Below, in pieces: positions 36,090-47,300 of a stretch of DNA of 64,000 bases. The DNA comes from Bacillus_BD sp963708895 (GTDB lineage Bacteria; Bacillota; Bacilli; Bacillales; Cytobacillaceae), in NCBI GenBank assembly GCA_963708895.1, contig CAVPUE010000012.1:8998-72997 (forward strand). The letters run 5' to 3'. Below the pieces are notes generated by a model, which made no database searches, was not told the DNA's origin, and saw only the letters and a program-made list of their open reading frames with translations. Numbering within the stretch: position 1 is the first letter of the stretch; every line of letters starts with the position of its first letter. The position numbers and the translations under genes were made by a program.

Positions 36090-37124
36090 ATGAAATCATT
36101 AATAAAGTTACAAAAAAGATTATTACCTGATGTGCTTTCAATTATCCAAAAAAGATTTCATATTCTTCAATATATTGGTGCCATGGAACCAGTTGGAAGA
36201 AGAAGTCTAGCTGCTACCGTTGGATTAACGGAAAGAGTTTTAAGAAGTGAAGTAGATTTTCTAAAAGAACAAAAACTACTTTTTAGCACAAGTGCAGGGA
36301 TGAGTTTGACTGATGATGGTCGTGAAATAGTTGGTCAGCTTGAAGGTTTCATGAGAGATCTATCTGGGATTGATGACATGGAAACCAAACTCAAAGAAGC
36401 ACTAAAAATCAAAGAGGTCTTGATTGTTCCAGGTAATAGTGATGATTTAACGTGGATCAAAAATGAATTAGGAAAAACCTGTGTAGCTTGCATAAATAAG
36501 ATTTTAAAAGGAAAAAATATCATTGCCGTTACTGGCGGTTCGACAATGGCTGCTGTAGCAGAAATGATGAATCCGCAATCCCACCAACATGATTTACTAT
36601 TTGTGCCAGCTCGTGGTGGAATTGGTGAAGAAGTGAAAAACCAAGCAAATACAATCTGTTCAATGATGGCTGAACGGTCAGGAAGTAAGCATCGCGTCCT
36701 TTATGTCCCTGATCAAGTAAGCGATGAAATGTACAAATCCATGATTAAGGAACCAGAAATTCATGAAGTCTTACATTTAATTAAATCTTCGAACATGGTT
36801 TTACACGGAATTGGGGACGCTATGACAATGGCCAGACGAAGAAAAACAGCACCTGAGTTTATCAACCAATTACAACAAGATGAAGCGGTTGGAGAAGCAT
36901 TTGGGTACTATTTTAATGAAGCTGGCGAAGTGGTACATAAAGTGCAAACAATCGGACTTCAGCTTGATGATCTTAAGTCTGCACATCATGTGATTGCCGT
37001 TGCAGGTGGTGCTTCAAAGGCCAAAGCAATTGGAGCGTATATGAAACAAGCCCCTTCAACAACGATCTTAATTACAGATGAAGGCGCCGCAAATGAGTTA
37101 TTAAGAGGGACGACATCCCTTTAA
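36090..37124 (+). CDS. cggR: Central glycolytic genes regulator CggR
   Basis: SorC/DeoR-family repressor of the cggR-gapA-pgk-tpiA-gpmI-eno cluster; fructose-1,6-bisphosphate relieves repression. 344 residues: an N-terminal winged HTH (about 32-60, GRRSLAATVGLTERVLRSEV) and a sugar-phosphate-isomerase-like effector domain (TGGSTMAAVAEMM, FVPARGG, VAGGASKAKAI). Autoregulation is indicated by the operator 23 bp upstream. gapA follows after 44 bp. Confidence 0.95.
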   Translation: MKSLIKLQKRLLPDVLSIIQKRFHILQYIGAMEPVGRRSLAATVGLTERVLRSEVDFLKEQKLLFSTSAGMSLTDDGREIVGQLEGFMRDLSGIDDMETKLKEALKIKEVLIVPGNSDDLTWIKNELGKTCVACINKILKGKNIIAVTGGSTMAAVAEMMNPQSHQHDLLFVPARGGIGEEVKNQANTICSMMAERSGSKHRVLYVPDQVSDEMYKSMIKEPEIHEVLHLIKSSNMVLHGIGDAMTMARRRKTAPEFINQLQQDEAVGEAFGYYFNEAGEVVHKVQTIGLQLDDLKSAHHVIAVAGGASKAKAIGAYMKQAPSTTILITDEGAANELLRGTTSL

Positions 37125-37168
37125 TTTTAATAAAAAATAGATCCTTAAATCTAAAGGAGGAAATTATA

Positions 37169-38176
37169 ATGGCAGTTAAAGTAGGTATTAATGGTTTTGG
37201 TAGAATTGGTCGTAACGTATTACGTGCAGCTTTAAATAATTCGAATATTGATGTGGTGGCTGTTAATGACTTAACAGATGCAAATATGCTTGCACACCTT
37301 TTAAAATATGATTCTGTTCATGGTAAATTAGATGCAGAGGTTTCTGTTAATGGAAACAACATCGTTGTAAATGGGAAAGAAATCATTGTAAAAGCTGAAC
37401 GTGACCCAGCAAACCTTGCATGGGGAGATCTTGGTGTTGAAGTAGTCATTGAATCAACAGGTCGTTTCACAAAACGTGACGATGCAGCGAAACACCTTGA
37501 AGCAGGGGCGAAAAAAGTTGTCATCTCAGCTCCAGCAAATAACGAAGATCTTACAATCGTTATGGGTGTAAACGAAGATCAATATGATCCAGCAAACCAT
37601 CATGTGCTTTCAAATGCATCTTGTACAACAAACTGTTTAGCACCATTTGCAAAAGTTCTTCATGAAAAATTCGGTATCAAACGTGGAATGATGACAACGA
37701 TTCACTCATACACAAACGACCAACAAATCTTAGATTTACCACATAAAGATTACCGTCGTGCACGTGCAGCTGCTGAAAACATGATTCCAACAACAACAGG
37801 TGCAGCAAAAGCAGTTGCTCTTGTATTACCTGAATTAAAAGGTAAATTAAATGGGATGGCCGTACGTGTACCAACACCAAACGTTTCATTAGTTGACCTT
37901 GTTGCAGAACTTGACAAAGAAGTGACAGCTGAAGAAGTAAACGCAGCCTTAAAAGCAGCTGCTGAAGGTGAATTAAAAGGAATTCTTCAATACAGTGAAG
38001 AGCCACTAGTATCAAAAGACTATAACGGTGACCCACATTCTTCTTCTGTAGATGGTCTTTCTACAATGGTGATGGAAGGAAACCTGGTAAAAGTTGTTTC
38101 ATGGTATGATAACGAAATTGGTTACTCTACTCGTGTAGTTGATTTAGTTGAATATCTTGCTTCAAAAGGATTTTAA
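37169..38176 (+). CDS. gapA: Glyceraldehyde-3-phosphate dehydrogenase (glycolytic)
   Basis: NAD-dependent oxidation and phosphorylation of GAP. 335 residues, NAD motif GINGFGRIGR, catalytic SNASCTTNC with Cys152. Strong RBS AAAGGAGG. Codon choice is strongly biased (many GTA, CCA, AAC), as expected for an abundant enzyme. It is intact, unlike the four glycolytic genes after it. Confidence 0.97.
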   Translation: MAVKVGINGFGRIGRNVLRAALNNSNIDVVAVNDLTDANMLAHLLKYDSVHGKLDAEVSVNGNNIVVNGKEIIVKAERDPANLAWGDLGVEVVIESTGRFTKRDDAAKHLEAGAKKVVISAPANNEDLTIVMGVNEDQYDPANHHVLSNASCTTNCLAPFAKVLHEKFGIKRGMMTTIHSYTNDQQILDLPHKDYRRARAAAENMIPTTTGAAKAVALVLPELKGKLNGMAVRVPTPNVSLVDLVAELDKEVTAEEVNAALKAAAEGELKGILQYSEEPLVSKDYNGDPHSSSVDGLSTMVMEGNLVKVVSWYDNEIGYSTRVVDLVEYLASKGF

Positions 38177-38422
38177 TTAATAAAATATCGATTTAGATTC
38201 AATTATAAAAATATGATTTCATGATTGCAAAAGATTCTAACGAATGATTATAATGAGATAGGAATATTTCATCAGCGGGACTTTTTTGAACCCGCTAGTG
38301 AAATTGCCCTTACTTAAATCTTAACGGACAAGAAATGACAGGGGAGCGGGGAACATTCCCCCGTTCCTTTGTTTATGTATTAAAGATCCAATTTCAATTC
38401 ATCTAAAAGGAGGACCTTTACA

Positions 38423-39605
38423 TTGAACAAAAAAAGCGTGAAAGATATCGATTTAAAAGGGAAAAAAGTGTTTTGCCGTGTTGATTTCAATGTTCCCATG
38501 CAAGATGGGAAAATCACTGATGAAACCCGAATAAATGCTGCCCTTCCAACGATTCAATATTTACAAGAACAAGGCGCAAAAGTGATTCTTGCCAGTCATC
38601 TTGGCCGTCCAAAAGGTCAAGTGGTAGAAGAACTTCGTTTAACTCCTGTGGCTACACGTTTATCAGAAAAATTAGGCAAGGATGTCAAAAAAGCAGATGA
38701 AGCTTATGGTGATTCTGTTAAAGCATTAATAGATGAAATGAATGAAGGCGATGTTCTTCTCCTTGAAAACGTTCGTTTCTATCCTGGTGAAGAAAAGAAT
38801 GATCCTGAACTAGCAAAAGCATTCGCTGAATTAGCAGATGTCTATGTAAACGATGCATTTGGTGCTGCACACCGTGCACATGCTTCCACAGAAGGAATTG
38901 CACACCATCTACCTGCAGTTTCTGGTTTCTTAATGGATAAAGAACTAGAGGTCATCGGAAAGGCACTTTCGAATCCTGAAAGACCTTTTACCGCGATTAT
39001 CGGTGGTGCGAAGGTTAAAGATAAAATAGGTGTTATTGATAACTTATTAGAGAAAGTCGACAATTTAATTATTGGTGGCGGCTTAGCCTATACTTTTGTC
39101 AAAGCGCAAGGTCATGAAGTGGGTAACTCACTTTTAGAAGAAGACAAAATTGACTTAGCGAAATCTTTTATCGAAAAGGCGAAAGAAAAAGGCGTCAATT
39201 TCTATATCCCAATTGATGCGGTTGTTGCCGATGATTTCGGAGAAGATGCAAATACAAAAGAGGTGGCAATCGAAGAGATTCCAGCTGATTGGGAAGCATT
39301 AGATATTGGTCCAAAAACAGCAGAACTTTATCGTGATGTCATTCAAAAATCAAAATTAGTGATTTGGAATGGACCAATGGGTGTATTTGAAATTGACAAA
39401 TTTGCACATGGTACAAAAGCGGTTGCTGAAAGCTTTAGCAGAAGCAGATACATATTCAATCATCGGTGGTGGAGATTCTGCAGCTGCAGTAGAAAAGTTT
39501 GGTTTGGCTGATAAAATGAGTCACATTTCTACTGGTGGTGGAGCTTCACTTGAATTTATGGAAGGCAAAGAACTTCCAGGTGTTGTGGCATTAAACGATA
39601 AATAA
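38423..39605 (+). CDS. pgk: Phosphoglycerate kinase (one frameshift)
   Basis: Transfers phosphate from 1,3-bisphosphoglycerate to ADP. The N-terminal part has RVDFNVPM and ASHLGRPKG; the C-terminal part has IIGGGDSAAAVEKF and HISTGGGASLEFMEG. One extra A near 39429-39431 (GCT GAA a GCT TTA GCA) breaks the ORF about 60 codons before the end. Repaired length is about 394 residues, the normal size. Preceded by AAAAGGAGG. A 246-bp gap after gapA holds a CAGCGGG/CCCGCTAG hairpin at 38275-38300. Confidence 0.93.
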
Positions 39606-39650
39606 TCATTATTTAATGGGATAGGTATTGGCTGAAAGGGTGTACAAATG

Positions 39651-40416
39651 ATGCGTAAACCAATTATTGCTGGTAACTGGAAAATGTATAAAACACTTCC
39701 TGAAGCAAAAAGCTTTGTGGAAGAAGTGACAAATGCTGTACCAGCTAAAGAAAAAGTAGAGTCTGTTGTTTGTTCACCTGCTCTATTTTTAGAAAGCTTA
39801 GTCAACATAGCTAAAGGCACAGAATGTAGGAATCGGTGCACAAAATATGCACTTTGAAGAAAGTGGTGCATTTACAGGAGAAATTAGTCCTGTTAGCATT
39901 GGAAGATCTTAGGTGTACAATATGTTATTATTGGACATTCAGAACGTCGTGAAATGTTTAATGAAACCGATGAAGCTGTGAATAAAAAAGCAATTGCTGC
40001 CTTTAAACATGGGATTATCCCAATCGTTTGTTGTGGCGAAACATTGGAGCAGCGTGAAAGTGGCATAACGAATGAATTTGTAGGTGGACAAGTTCAAAAA
40101 GCATTAGCAGGACTCACAGAGGAGCAAGTAAAACAAATTGTGATTGCTTATGAGCCAATTTGGGCAATTGGTACAGGAAAATCCTCAACAGCTAAAGATG
40201 CAAATGAAGTATGTGGACATATTCGCTCGTCGTTGCCCAAAGCTTTTCACAAGAAGTGGCTGACGCAGTTCGTATTCAATATGGCGGCAGTGTAAAACCT
40301 GACAAACATTAAAGAATATTTAAGCCAACCAGATATTGACGGAGCACTTGTTGGCGGAGCAAGTCTAGAAGCCTGCTTCATTTTTACAATTATTGGAGGC
40401 AGGAAAAAATGAGTAA
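39651..40416 (+). CDS. tpiA: Triosephosphate isomerase (multiple frameshifts)
   Basis: Interconverts DHAP and GAP. Recognisable pieces: KPIIAGNWKMYKT, QNMHFEESGAFTGEISP, the catalytic YEPIWAIGTGKSS, IQYGGSVKP and VGGASLEA. Joining them needs extra bases removed near 39824, 39895, 39911, 40305 and 40374, and one base restored near 40228. With these changes the frame is consistent to a TAA at 40414-40416 (end EAGKNE) and length is normal (about 253). The stop lies past the gpmI ATG (40409), so the genes overlap by 8 bp. Confidence 0.9.
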
Positions 40417-41944
40417 AGCACCAGTTGCATTAATTATTTTAGATGGTTTTGGTTGTCGTGATGAACATAAAGGAAATGCAGTTGCATCAAGCAAAAAAAC
40501 CAAATTTTGATCGTTATTGGAAACAGTTTCCCCATAACCATTTAACAGCATCAGGTGAAGCAGTTGGTCTTCCAGAAGGTCAAATGGGAAATTCAGAAGT
40601 TGGTCATTTAAATATTGGTGCAGGTCGAATTGTATACCAAAGCTTAACACGAGTAAATGTATCGATTCGTGAAGGTGATTTTGTAAAAAATGAAACATTC
40701 CTGGATGCGATGAAGCATGTAAAAGAGAATGACACAAGTCTTCATCTATTCGGTTTACTTTCAGATGGTGGTGTACATAGTCATATTAACCATATGTTTG
40801 CCTTATTAAGTCTTGCCGCTGAACAAGGCTTGAAAAAGGTTTATGTCCATGGGTTTTTAGATGGTCGTGATGTTGGACCACAAACAGCTGAAAATATATG
40901 TGAACGACACACTTGAAAAAATGAAAGAATATGGTGTAGGTGAATTTGCAACGATTTCTGGTCGTTATTATTCAATGGACCGTGACAAGCGTTGGGATCG
41001 TGTTGAAAAATGTTATCGTGCGATGGTCTATGGTGAAGGACCAACATATACAGATCCGATTCGAATTAATCGATGATATCTTATGAACATGGAATTTTTG
41101 ATGAATTCGTGATTCCTTCTGTTATTAACAAAGGAAAACGGCGAACCAGTTGCAACGATTCAGAGACAATGATGCAGTTATTTTCTATAACTTCCGTCCA
41201 GACCGTGCGATTCAAATTTCTAATGTATTTACAAATGAAGATTTCCGTGACTTTGATCGTGGTGAAAAACATCCAACACCATTTACACTTTGTGTGCTTA
41301 ACGCATTTTAGTGAATCTGTTGATGGGTATGTGGCTTTCAAACCAACCAACTTAGATAATACACTTGGAGAAGTTCTTTCGCAAAATAATTTAACACAAT
41401 TACGTATTGCTGAAACGGAAAAATATCCTCACGTTACCTTCTTTATGAGTGGTGGACGTGAAGCAACATTCCCTGGTGAAGAACGAATTTTAATTAATTC
41501 ACCAAAGGTTGCGACTTATGATTTACAACCTGAAATGAGTGCTTATGAAGTAACAGATGCACTTGCTAACTGAAATTGCAGCAGATAAATTTGATGCGAT
41601 TATTTTAAACTTTGCCAATCCTGATATGGTTGGTCATTCAGGTATGCTTGAGCCAACAATTAAAGCGATTGAAGCCGTTGATGAATGTTTAGGCAAAATC
41701 GTTGATGCAATTCTTAGCAAAAGGTGGTAAAGCGATTATTACAGCTGACCATGGTAATGCGGATGAAGTGATTACGCTTGAAGGAAACCCAATGACAGCT
41801 CATACAACAAACCCTGTTCCAGTTATTGTGACAAAAGAAGGCGTAGAGCTTCGTGATGGTGGAATTCTAGCAGATTTAGCGCCAACGATGCTTGATTTAT
41901 TAGGGGTTCAGAAACCAGAAGAAATGACAGGAAACAATCATTAA
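40409..41944 (+). CDS. gpmI: 2,3-bisphosphoglycerate-independent phosphoglycerate mutase (multiple frameshifts)
   Basis: Mn-dependent 3PG/2PG mutase of the alkaline phosphatase superfamily. Pieces match the family in order: PVALIILDGFG, GNSEVGHLNIGAGR, SDGGVHSHINH, FLDGRDVGP, FRPDRAIQ, FFMSGGREA and TADHGNADEV. Nine single extra bases explain all breaks (near 40487, 40895, 41062, 41078, 41133, 41164, 41277, 41565, 41716). Nine brings the last segment back to the start frame, as observed. Repaired length is about 508 residues. Confidence 0.9.
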
Positions 41945-42025
41945 GGTAAGACAAAGTAATTGGGTATTATAATACAGTATTTAATAAAAATAAATAAATT
42001 TAATGGACAAAAGGAGAGACTTTAT

Positions 42026-43327
42026 ATGCCAATCATTACAAATGTTTATGCACGTGAAGTACTTGATTCTCGTGGTAACCCAACAGTTGAGGTAGAAGTT
42101 TTAACAGAATCTGGATTCTTTGGACGTGCAATCGTTCCATCTGGTGCTTCTACTGGTGAATATGAAGCAGTTGAACTACGTGATGGCGACAAATCTCGTT
42201 ACCTTGGAAAAGGTGTTCTAAAAGCAGTAGAAAACGTAAATGAAGTTATTGCTGACAGCAATTATCGGAATGGATGTAGCAGATCAAGTTGGCATCGATC
42301 ATGACGATGATCGAACTTGACGGAACAGATAACAAAGGAAAATTAGGTGCAAACGCAATTCTTGGTGTATCTATGGCAGTTGCACATGCTGCTGCAGATT
42401 CTCTAGGACTTCCATTATACCGTTACCTTGGTGGATTCAATGCAAAGCAACTTCCAACTCCAATGATGAACATCATTAACGGTGGATCACATGCAGATAA
42501 CAACGTGGATTTCCAAGAATTCATGATCATGCCAGTTGGAGCTCCTAACTTTCAAAGAAGCAATCCGTATGGGTGCAGAAATTTTCCATTCACTGAAAAA
42601 GGTTCTTATCTGGTAAAGGCTTAAACACAGCTGTAGGTGACGAAGGTGGATTTCGCTCCAAACCTTGGTTCAAACGAAGAAGCATTAGAAGTAATTATCG
42701 AAGCAATCGAAAAAGCTGGTTACAAACCAGGAGAAGAAATTATCTTGCAATGGACGTTGCTTCTTCTGAATTCTATAACAAAGAAACAGGTAAATATGAT
42801 CTTGCAGGTGAAGGCCGTACAGGTTTATCTTCTGAAGAAATGGTTGACTTTCTATGAAGAACTTTGCAATAAATACCCAATCATCTCAATTGAAGATGGT
42901 TTAGATGAAAACGACTGGGAAGGTCATAAATTACTAACAGATCGTCTTGGTAATAAAGTTCAATTAGTAGGTGACGATTTATTCGTAACAAATACAAAGA
43001 AATTAGCTGAAGGTATTGAAAAAGGAGTTGGTAACTCAATCCTAATTAAAGTGAACCAAATCGGTACATTAACTGAAACATTCGAAGCAATCGAAATGGC
43101 TAAACGTGCTGGTTACACAGCTGTTATTTCTCACCGTTCTGGTGAAACAGAAGATGCAACAATCGCTGACATCGCTGTAGCAACAAATGCTGGTCAAATC
43201 AAAACAGGTGCTACTGTCACGTACAGACCGTGTTGCGAAATACAACCAATTACTTCGCATCGAAGACGAACTTGGCGATTTAGCAGTATATGATGGCTTA
43301 AAATCTTTCTATAACTTGAAAAAATAA
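42026..43327 (+). CDS. eno: Enolase (multiple frameshifts)
   Basis: Dehydrates 2-phosphoglycerate to PEP; also part of the RNA degradosome-like complex in Bacillus. Pieces: REVLDSRGNPTVEVEV, PSGASTGEYEA, GGSHADNNVDFQEFMIMP, SIEDGLDENDW, LVGDDLFVTN, ILIKVNQIGT, SHRSGETED. Extra bases lie near 42257, 42300, 42553, 42608, 42654, 42852 and 43215, and one base is missing near 42744. The frame then runs to TAA at 43325 (SFYNLKK). Starts with AAAGGAGAG. A terminator closes the operon. Confidence 0.9.
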
Positions 43328-43349
43328 TGAAATAAACGAAACTAACCTA

Positions 43350-43390
43350 ACCCTTTATTTTATGTATATACATAAAATAAAGGGTTTTTT
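43350..43390 (+). terminator. Terminator of the glycolytic operon
   Basis: CCCTTTATTTTATG / CATAAAATAAAGGG followed by TTTTTT. Confidence 0.88.
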
Positions 43391-43562
43391 AGTGTTCATG
43401 TCAACCTACATTGTGTATATTTTTCAAAAAAATTCTATTGTAATGGGAAAATAGACCTAACTTTCCTGGAATATTCAATGGAATATATATCGTTATAGGT
43501 TATAATTACTATATTAGAGTATAAAAATGGAATTATTTAATGATTATTAGGGAGGGGTTTTT

Positions 43563-44066
43563 ATGACTGTTTGTTATATTCATCCTGATGTTCAGGCCAT
43601 CGGGACTTGTGTTGGGTGTGGTAAGTTTATTTGTGAAGATTGCAATACTGAAATAAAGGGAAAAAATTATTGTAAAAAATGTTTAGATGAATTATTTGAT
43701 GAAAAAACAAAGAAAATTGAAAAGCTGGAAGATAACAAAGCGACACAGCCAATGGTATTTATGAACGCAGGCGGCGGTGGAGGTGGATCAAGTTCTTCGT
43801 CTTCTTCATCATCTGCTTCGAGTGGTGGTGGGGCGTTTGCAGGAGGATATACGAAAAGTAAAGTAGCTGCTGGTTTATTAGGCATTTTCTTAGGCGGTTT
43901 CGGGGTACATAAGTTTTACTTAGGGAGATGGGGATGGGGAATCATATACCTACTGCTCTGCTGGACCTATGTCCCAGCCATTATTGGTTTCATAGAAGGT
44001 ATTGTCTATCTAGTATCAAGTGATGAAAACTTTGCTAGAAAACATGATAAAGGATACCGAAGTTAA
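43563..44066 (+). CDS. TM2-domain protein with N-terminal zinc finger
   Basis: 167 residues in three parts. Residues 1-45 contain a B-box-like zinc-binding pattern (Cys4, His7, then CVGCGKFICEDC and CKKC). Residues 70-95 form a Gly/Ser-rich linker with a run of nine serines. Residues 100-160 form a TM2 domain (VAAGLLGIFLGGFGVHKFYLG, two membrane helices). The zinc module probably faces the cytosol. Function unknown. It stands alone between two terminators. ATG with GGGAGGGG upstream. Confidence 0.85.
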   Translation: MTVCYIHPDVQAIGTCVGCGKFICEDCNTEIKGKNYCKKCLDELFDEKTKKIEKLEDNKATQPMVFMNAGGGGGGSSSSSSSSSASSGGGAFAGGYTKSKVAAGLLGIFLGGFGVHKFYLGRWGWGIIYLLLCWTYVPAIIGFIEGIVYLVSSDENFARKHDKGYRS

Positions 44067-44110
44067 AAGATAAACGATTTCTGAACTTATAAAATTTTAT
44101 TTATACGAGG

Positions 44111-44146
44111 ATCCCCTGTTATTTCGAATAACAGGGGATTATTTTG
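44111..44146 (+). terminator. Terminator after the TM2 gene
   Basis: ATCCCCTGTTATT / AATAACAGGGGAT followed by TATTTTG. Confidence 0.85.
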
Positions 44147-44391
44147 TCTTCAAGATTTAAATTGGACAACTTAAAGATGATAAAAATAGAATAATCTAAT
44201 AATTAGATTGATTAAATAGAAAAGTGATATTGTTCAGATTAATGATAAAGTCATATAATAAAAACCAAGAGGGTGACAATTAGGAAAAATCAAAAAATTA
44301 GATAATCACCTCAAAATACATCAGAGATAAAGGTTTCAAGTGATGAAGGAAAAATGGGAAACGAATCGTTTTCCTTAGAAAGGGTGATAAG
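44147..44391. other. A/T-rich gap before gltB
   Basis: 245 bp without an ORF. I see no recognisable TnrA site, T-box or riboswitch. A short AGAAAGGGTG RBS stands directly before gltB. Confidence 0.5.
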
Positions 44392-47300
44392 ATGCAACGA
44401 TTTAAACAGCCACTAAAACAGGGACTATATGATCCGAAATTTGAACATGATGCTTGTGGGATTGGATTGATCGCCCATTTAAAAAAGAATCCTTCCCACC
44501 AAATCGTAAAACAAGGTATCGCAATGCTTTGCCGCTTAGAACACCGTGGTTCCCAAGGTGGGAGATAATAATACAGGTGATGGAGCAGGAATTCTGATTC
44601 AACTTCCCCATTCATTTTTCCAAAAGTCATGTTCACAATTGAGCAAAAAACAACCGGGAAGTTATGGGGTAGGGATGGTGTTTTTGCCTCAAGACTCGAA
44701 AGTAAGAAGCCAATGTGAAAAAGAGTTTGAAAGAATCATAGAGGAAGAAGGGCAGGAATGTATTGGTTGGAGAACCGTTCCTGTTAATGATGTGGTTATC
44801 GGGGAAAAAGCAAAAGAGAGTCAGCCCTATATCCGGCAAGTAATCATTGGCAAAGCCGAACAGCTTCATGAGGCTGAATTTGAAAGAATCCTTTATATGA
44901 TTCGCAAAAGAACAGAAAAAAGAATTCGTGAACAACAACTAGCAAGAAATGAAACATTTTATGTGGCAAGTCTATCATCCAGAACGATTGTTTATAAAGG
45001 AATGCTGGTTCCTGATCAATTAGATCAATATTATTTAGACTTGCAAGATGTGGATTTAGCGTCGACCTTTGTCTTAGTCCATTCTCGATACAGTACAAAT
45101 ACATTCCCTAGTTGGGAAAGAGCGCATCCGAACCGAATGCTTGTGCACAATGGGGAAATCAACACCCTTGATGGCAATGTCAATTGGATGAAGGCCCGGG
45201 AAAAAACGATGCAATCACCGATTTGGGGTGAAAAGATAAAGGAACTGATTCCGATTATTGATGAAAACGGCAGTGATTCATCTTCATTTGATAATTGTTT
45301 AGAATTTTTAGTCCACTCCGGACGGTCGTTGCCACATGCGGCGATGATGATGGTTCCAGAACCATGGGAGAAAGATGCAAGTATGGACGATAACTTAAAA
45401 GCCTTTTACGAATACCATAGCCATTTGATGGAGCCATGGGACGGACCAGCGGCCTTTGCTTTTACAGATGGCTTGCAAATTGGTGCCATGCAAGATCGAA
45501 ATGGACTCCGCCCAGCCCGATATTATGTAACGGTCGATGACAAGATTATTTTATCCTCAGAGGCAGGGGTCATTGACCTTGAACCACATCAAATTTTAGA
45601 AAAAGGAAGGTTAAGTCCGGGCAAAATGCTTCTTGTTGACTTAACAGAAGGAGTAATCATTCAAGATGAAATCGTGAAGAACAAGATTGCCAGTAGTAGT
45701 CCATACCGAAAATGGCTAGAAGCTAATCGTGATTCATTACAAGTACAGCCATTAGAGCAGAAAGAGTCAGACGTTTCCATTGTGAGATATCAACAAGCAT
45801 TTGGCTACACGGTGGAAGAAGTGAAGCAAGTGATCGGCGTTATGGCTAGTGAAGGAAAAGAACCAATCCATTCGATGGGAAATGACATGCCATTAGCTGT
45901 TCTATCCAATCAACCACAGCTACTATACAACTATTTCAAGCAACTATTTGCTCAAGTCACAAACCCTCCGATTGATGCGATACGAGAATCATTTGTTACA
46001 TCAACGACCACCTATCTTGGAGCCGAAGGGAATCTCCTCCAACCAACAGAAACTAGTTGCAGACGAATTGGGTTAAAAACACCGATTCTTTCTGATCAGG
46101 AACTGGCTGCACTCAACCGTCAACAAAGCTTTAAAGTAAGGAAATTTCCGATCATGTTTCCAACAAACGGTGGCTGCAACAACCTGGAAATGGCCTTAAA
46201 CGACCTATTTTCAGCAGCGGATTTGGCGATCCAACAAGGTGTATCCTTGATCATTCTATCTGATAAAGGGATCAATGAGAACCAAGCAGCGATTCCGGCC
46301 TTACTCGCTGTTAGCGGACTTCATCACCACTTCATACGCCAAGGAACAAGAACAGTAGTGAGTATTATTGTCGAAACCGGTGAGGCACATGACGTTCATC
46401 AGCAGGCCCTCTTAATTGGTTATGGTGCGGATGCAATCAACCCTTATTTAGCCCTAGCAAGCATCAGGACAATGGTGGAAAAGGGAGAATTTGATGAAAC
46501 CATTACTCATGAAAAAGCAATACAGCACTATTTAAAAGCTGTCAGGGATGGAATCGTCAAAATTATGTCCAAAATGGGGATTTCAACGATTCAAAGCTAT
46601 CGTGGTGCGCAAATCTTTGAAGCCGTTGGAATCGCAAATAAGGTGATACAGCAATATTTTACCGGAACAACCTCTAGCTTAGGTGGAATTACCTTAGAAG
46701 TCATCGCAGAAGAAGTCTTAATGCGCCACAGAGTTGCCTTTGATGGGGTGGAAAAGTTACTTAAGCCGGGAAGTGACTTTAAATACCGAAAAGACGGTGA
46801 ACTTCATGTTTATAACCCCGCATTGATTCACGCATTGAAAAATGCCTGTCGAAAAAATGATTATGAGTTATTTAAAAAATACACCGAAAAAGCGAACAAA
46901 GAGCAGCTTATTTTTATCCGTCATCTACTAAAGTTTAAAGAAAACTCCACACCCATACCACTTGACGAAGTGGAACCGGTAGAATCAATTATCCGTCGCT
47001 TTAAAACCGGTGCCATGTCATATGGCTCCCTAAGTCAGGAAGCACACGAAATCATCGCAATCGCCATGAATCGTCTCGGTGGAAAAAGTAACAGCGGAGA
47101 AGGTGGTGAACATCCTGACCGTACCATCCTTGATGAGAATGGAGATTCTCGCCGAAGTGCGATTAAACAAGTGGCATCTGGTCGGTTTGGGGTGACAAGT
47201 CATTATTTAGTAAATGCCAATGAAATCCAAATTAAAATGGCGCAAGGGGCAAAGCCGGGTGAGGGTGGGCACCTTCCAGGAGATAAAGTGTATCCTTGGA

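Noticed and set aside
39651..43327. True decay of lower glycolysis genes into pseudogenes
   Set aside because: Sequence between breaks is fully conserved with strong codon bias and no in-frame nonsense or missense decay; single-base insertions alone point to sequence error.
43780..43840. Microsatellite or CRISPR-like repeat of TCT/TCA triplets
   Set aside because: It encodes the Gly/Ser linker of the TM2 protein in frame; there is no repeat-spacer pattern.
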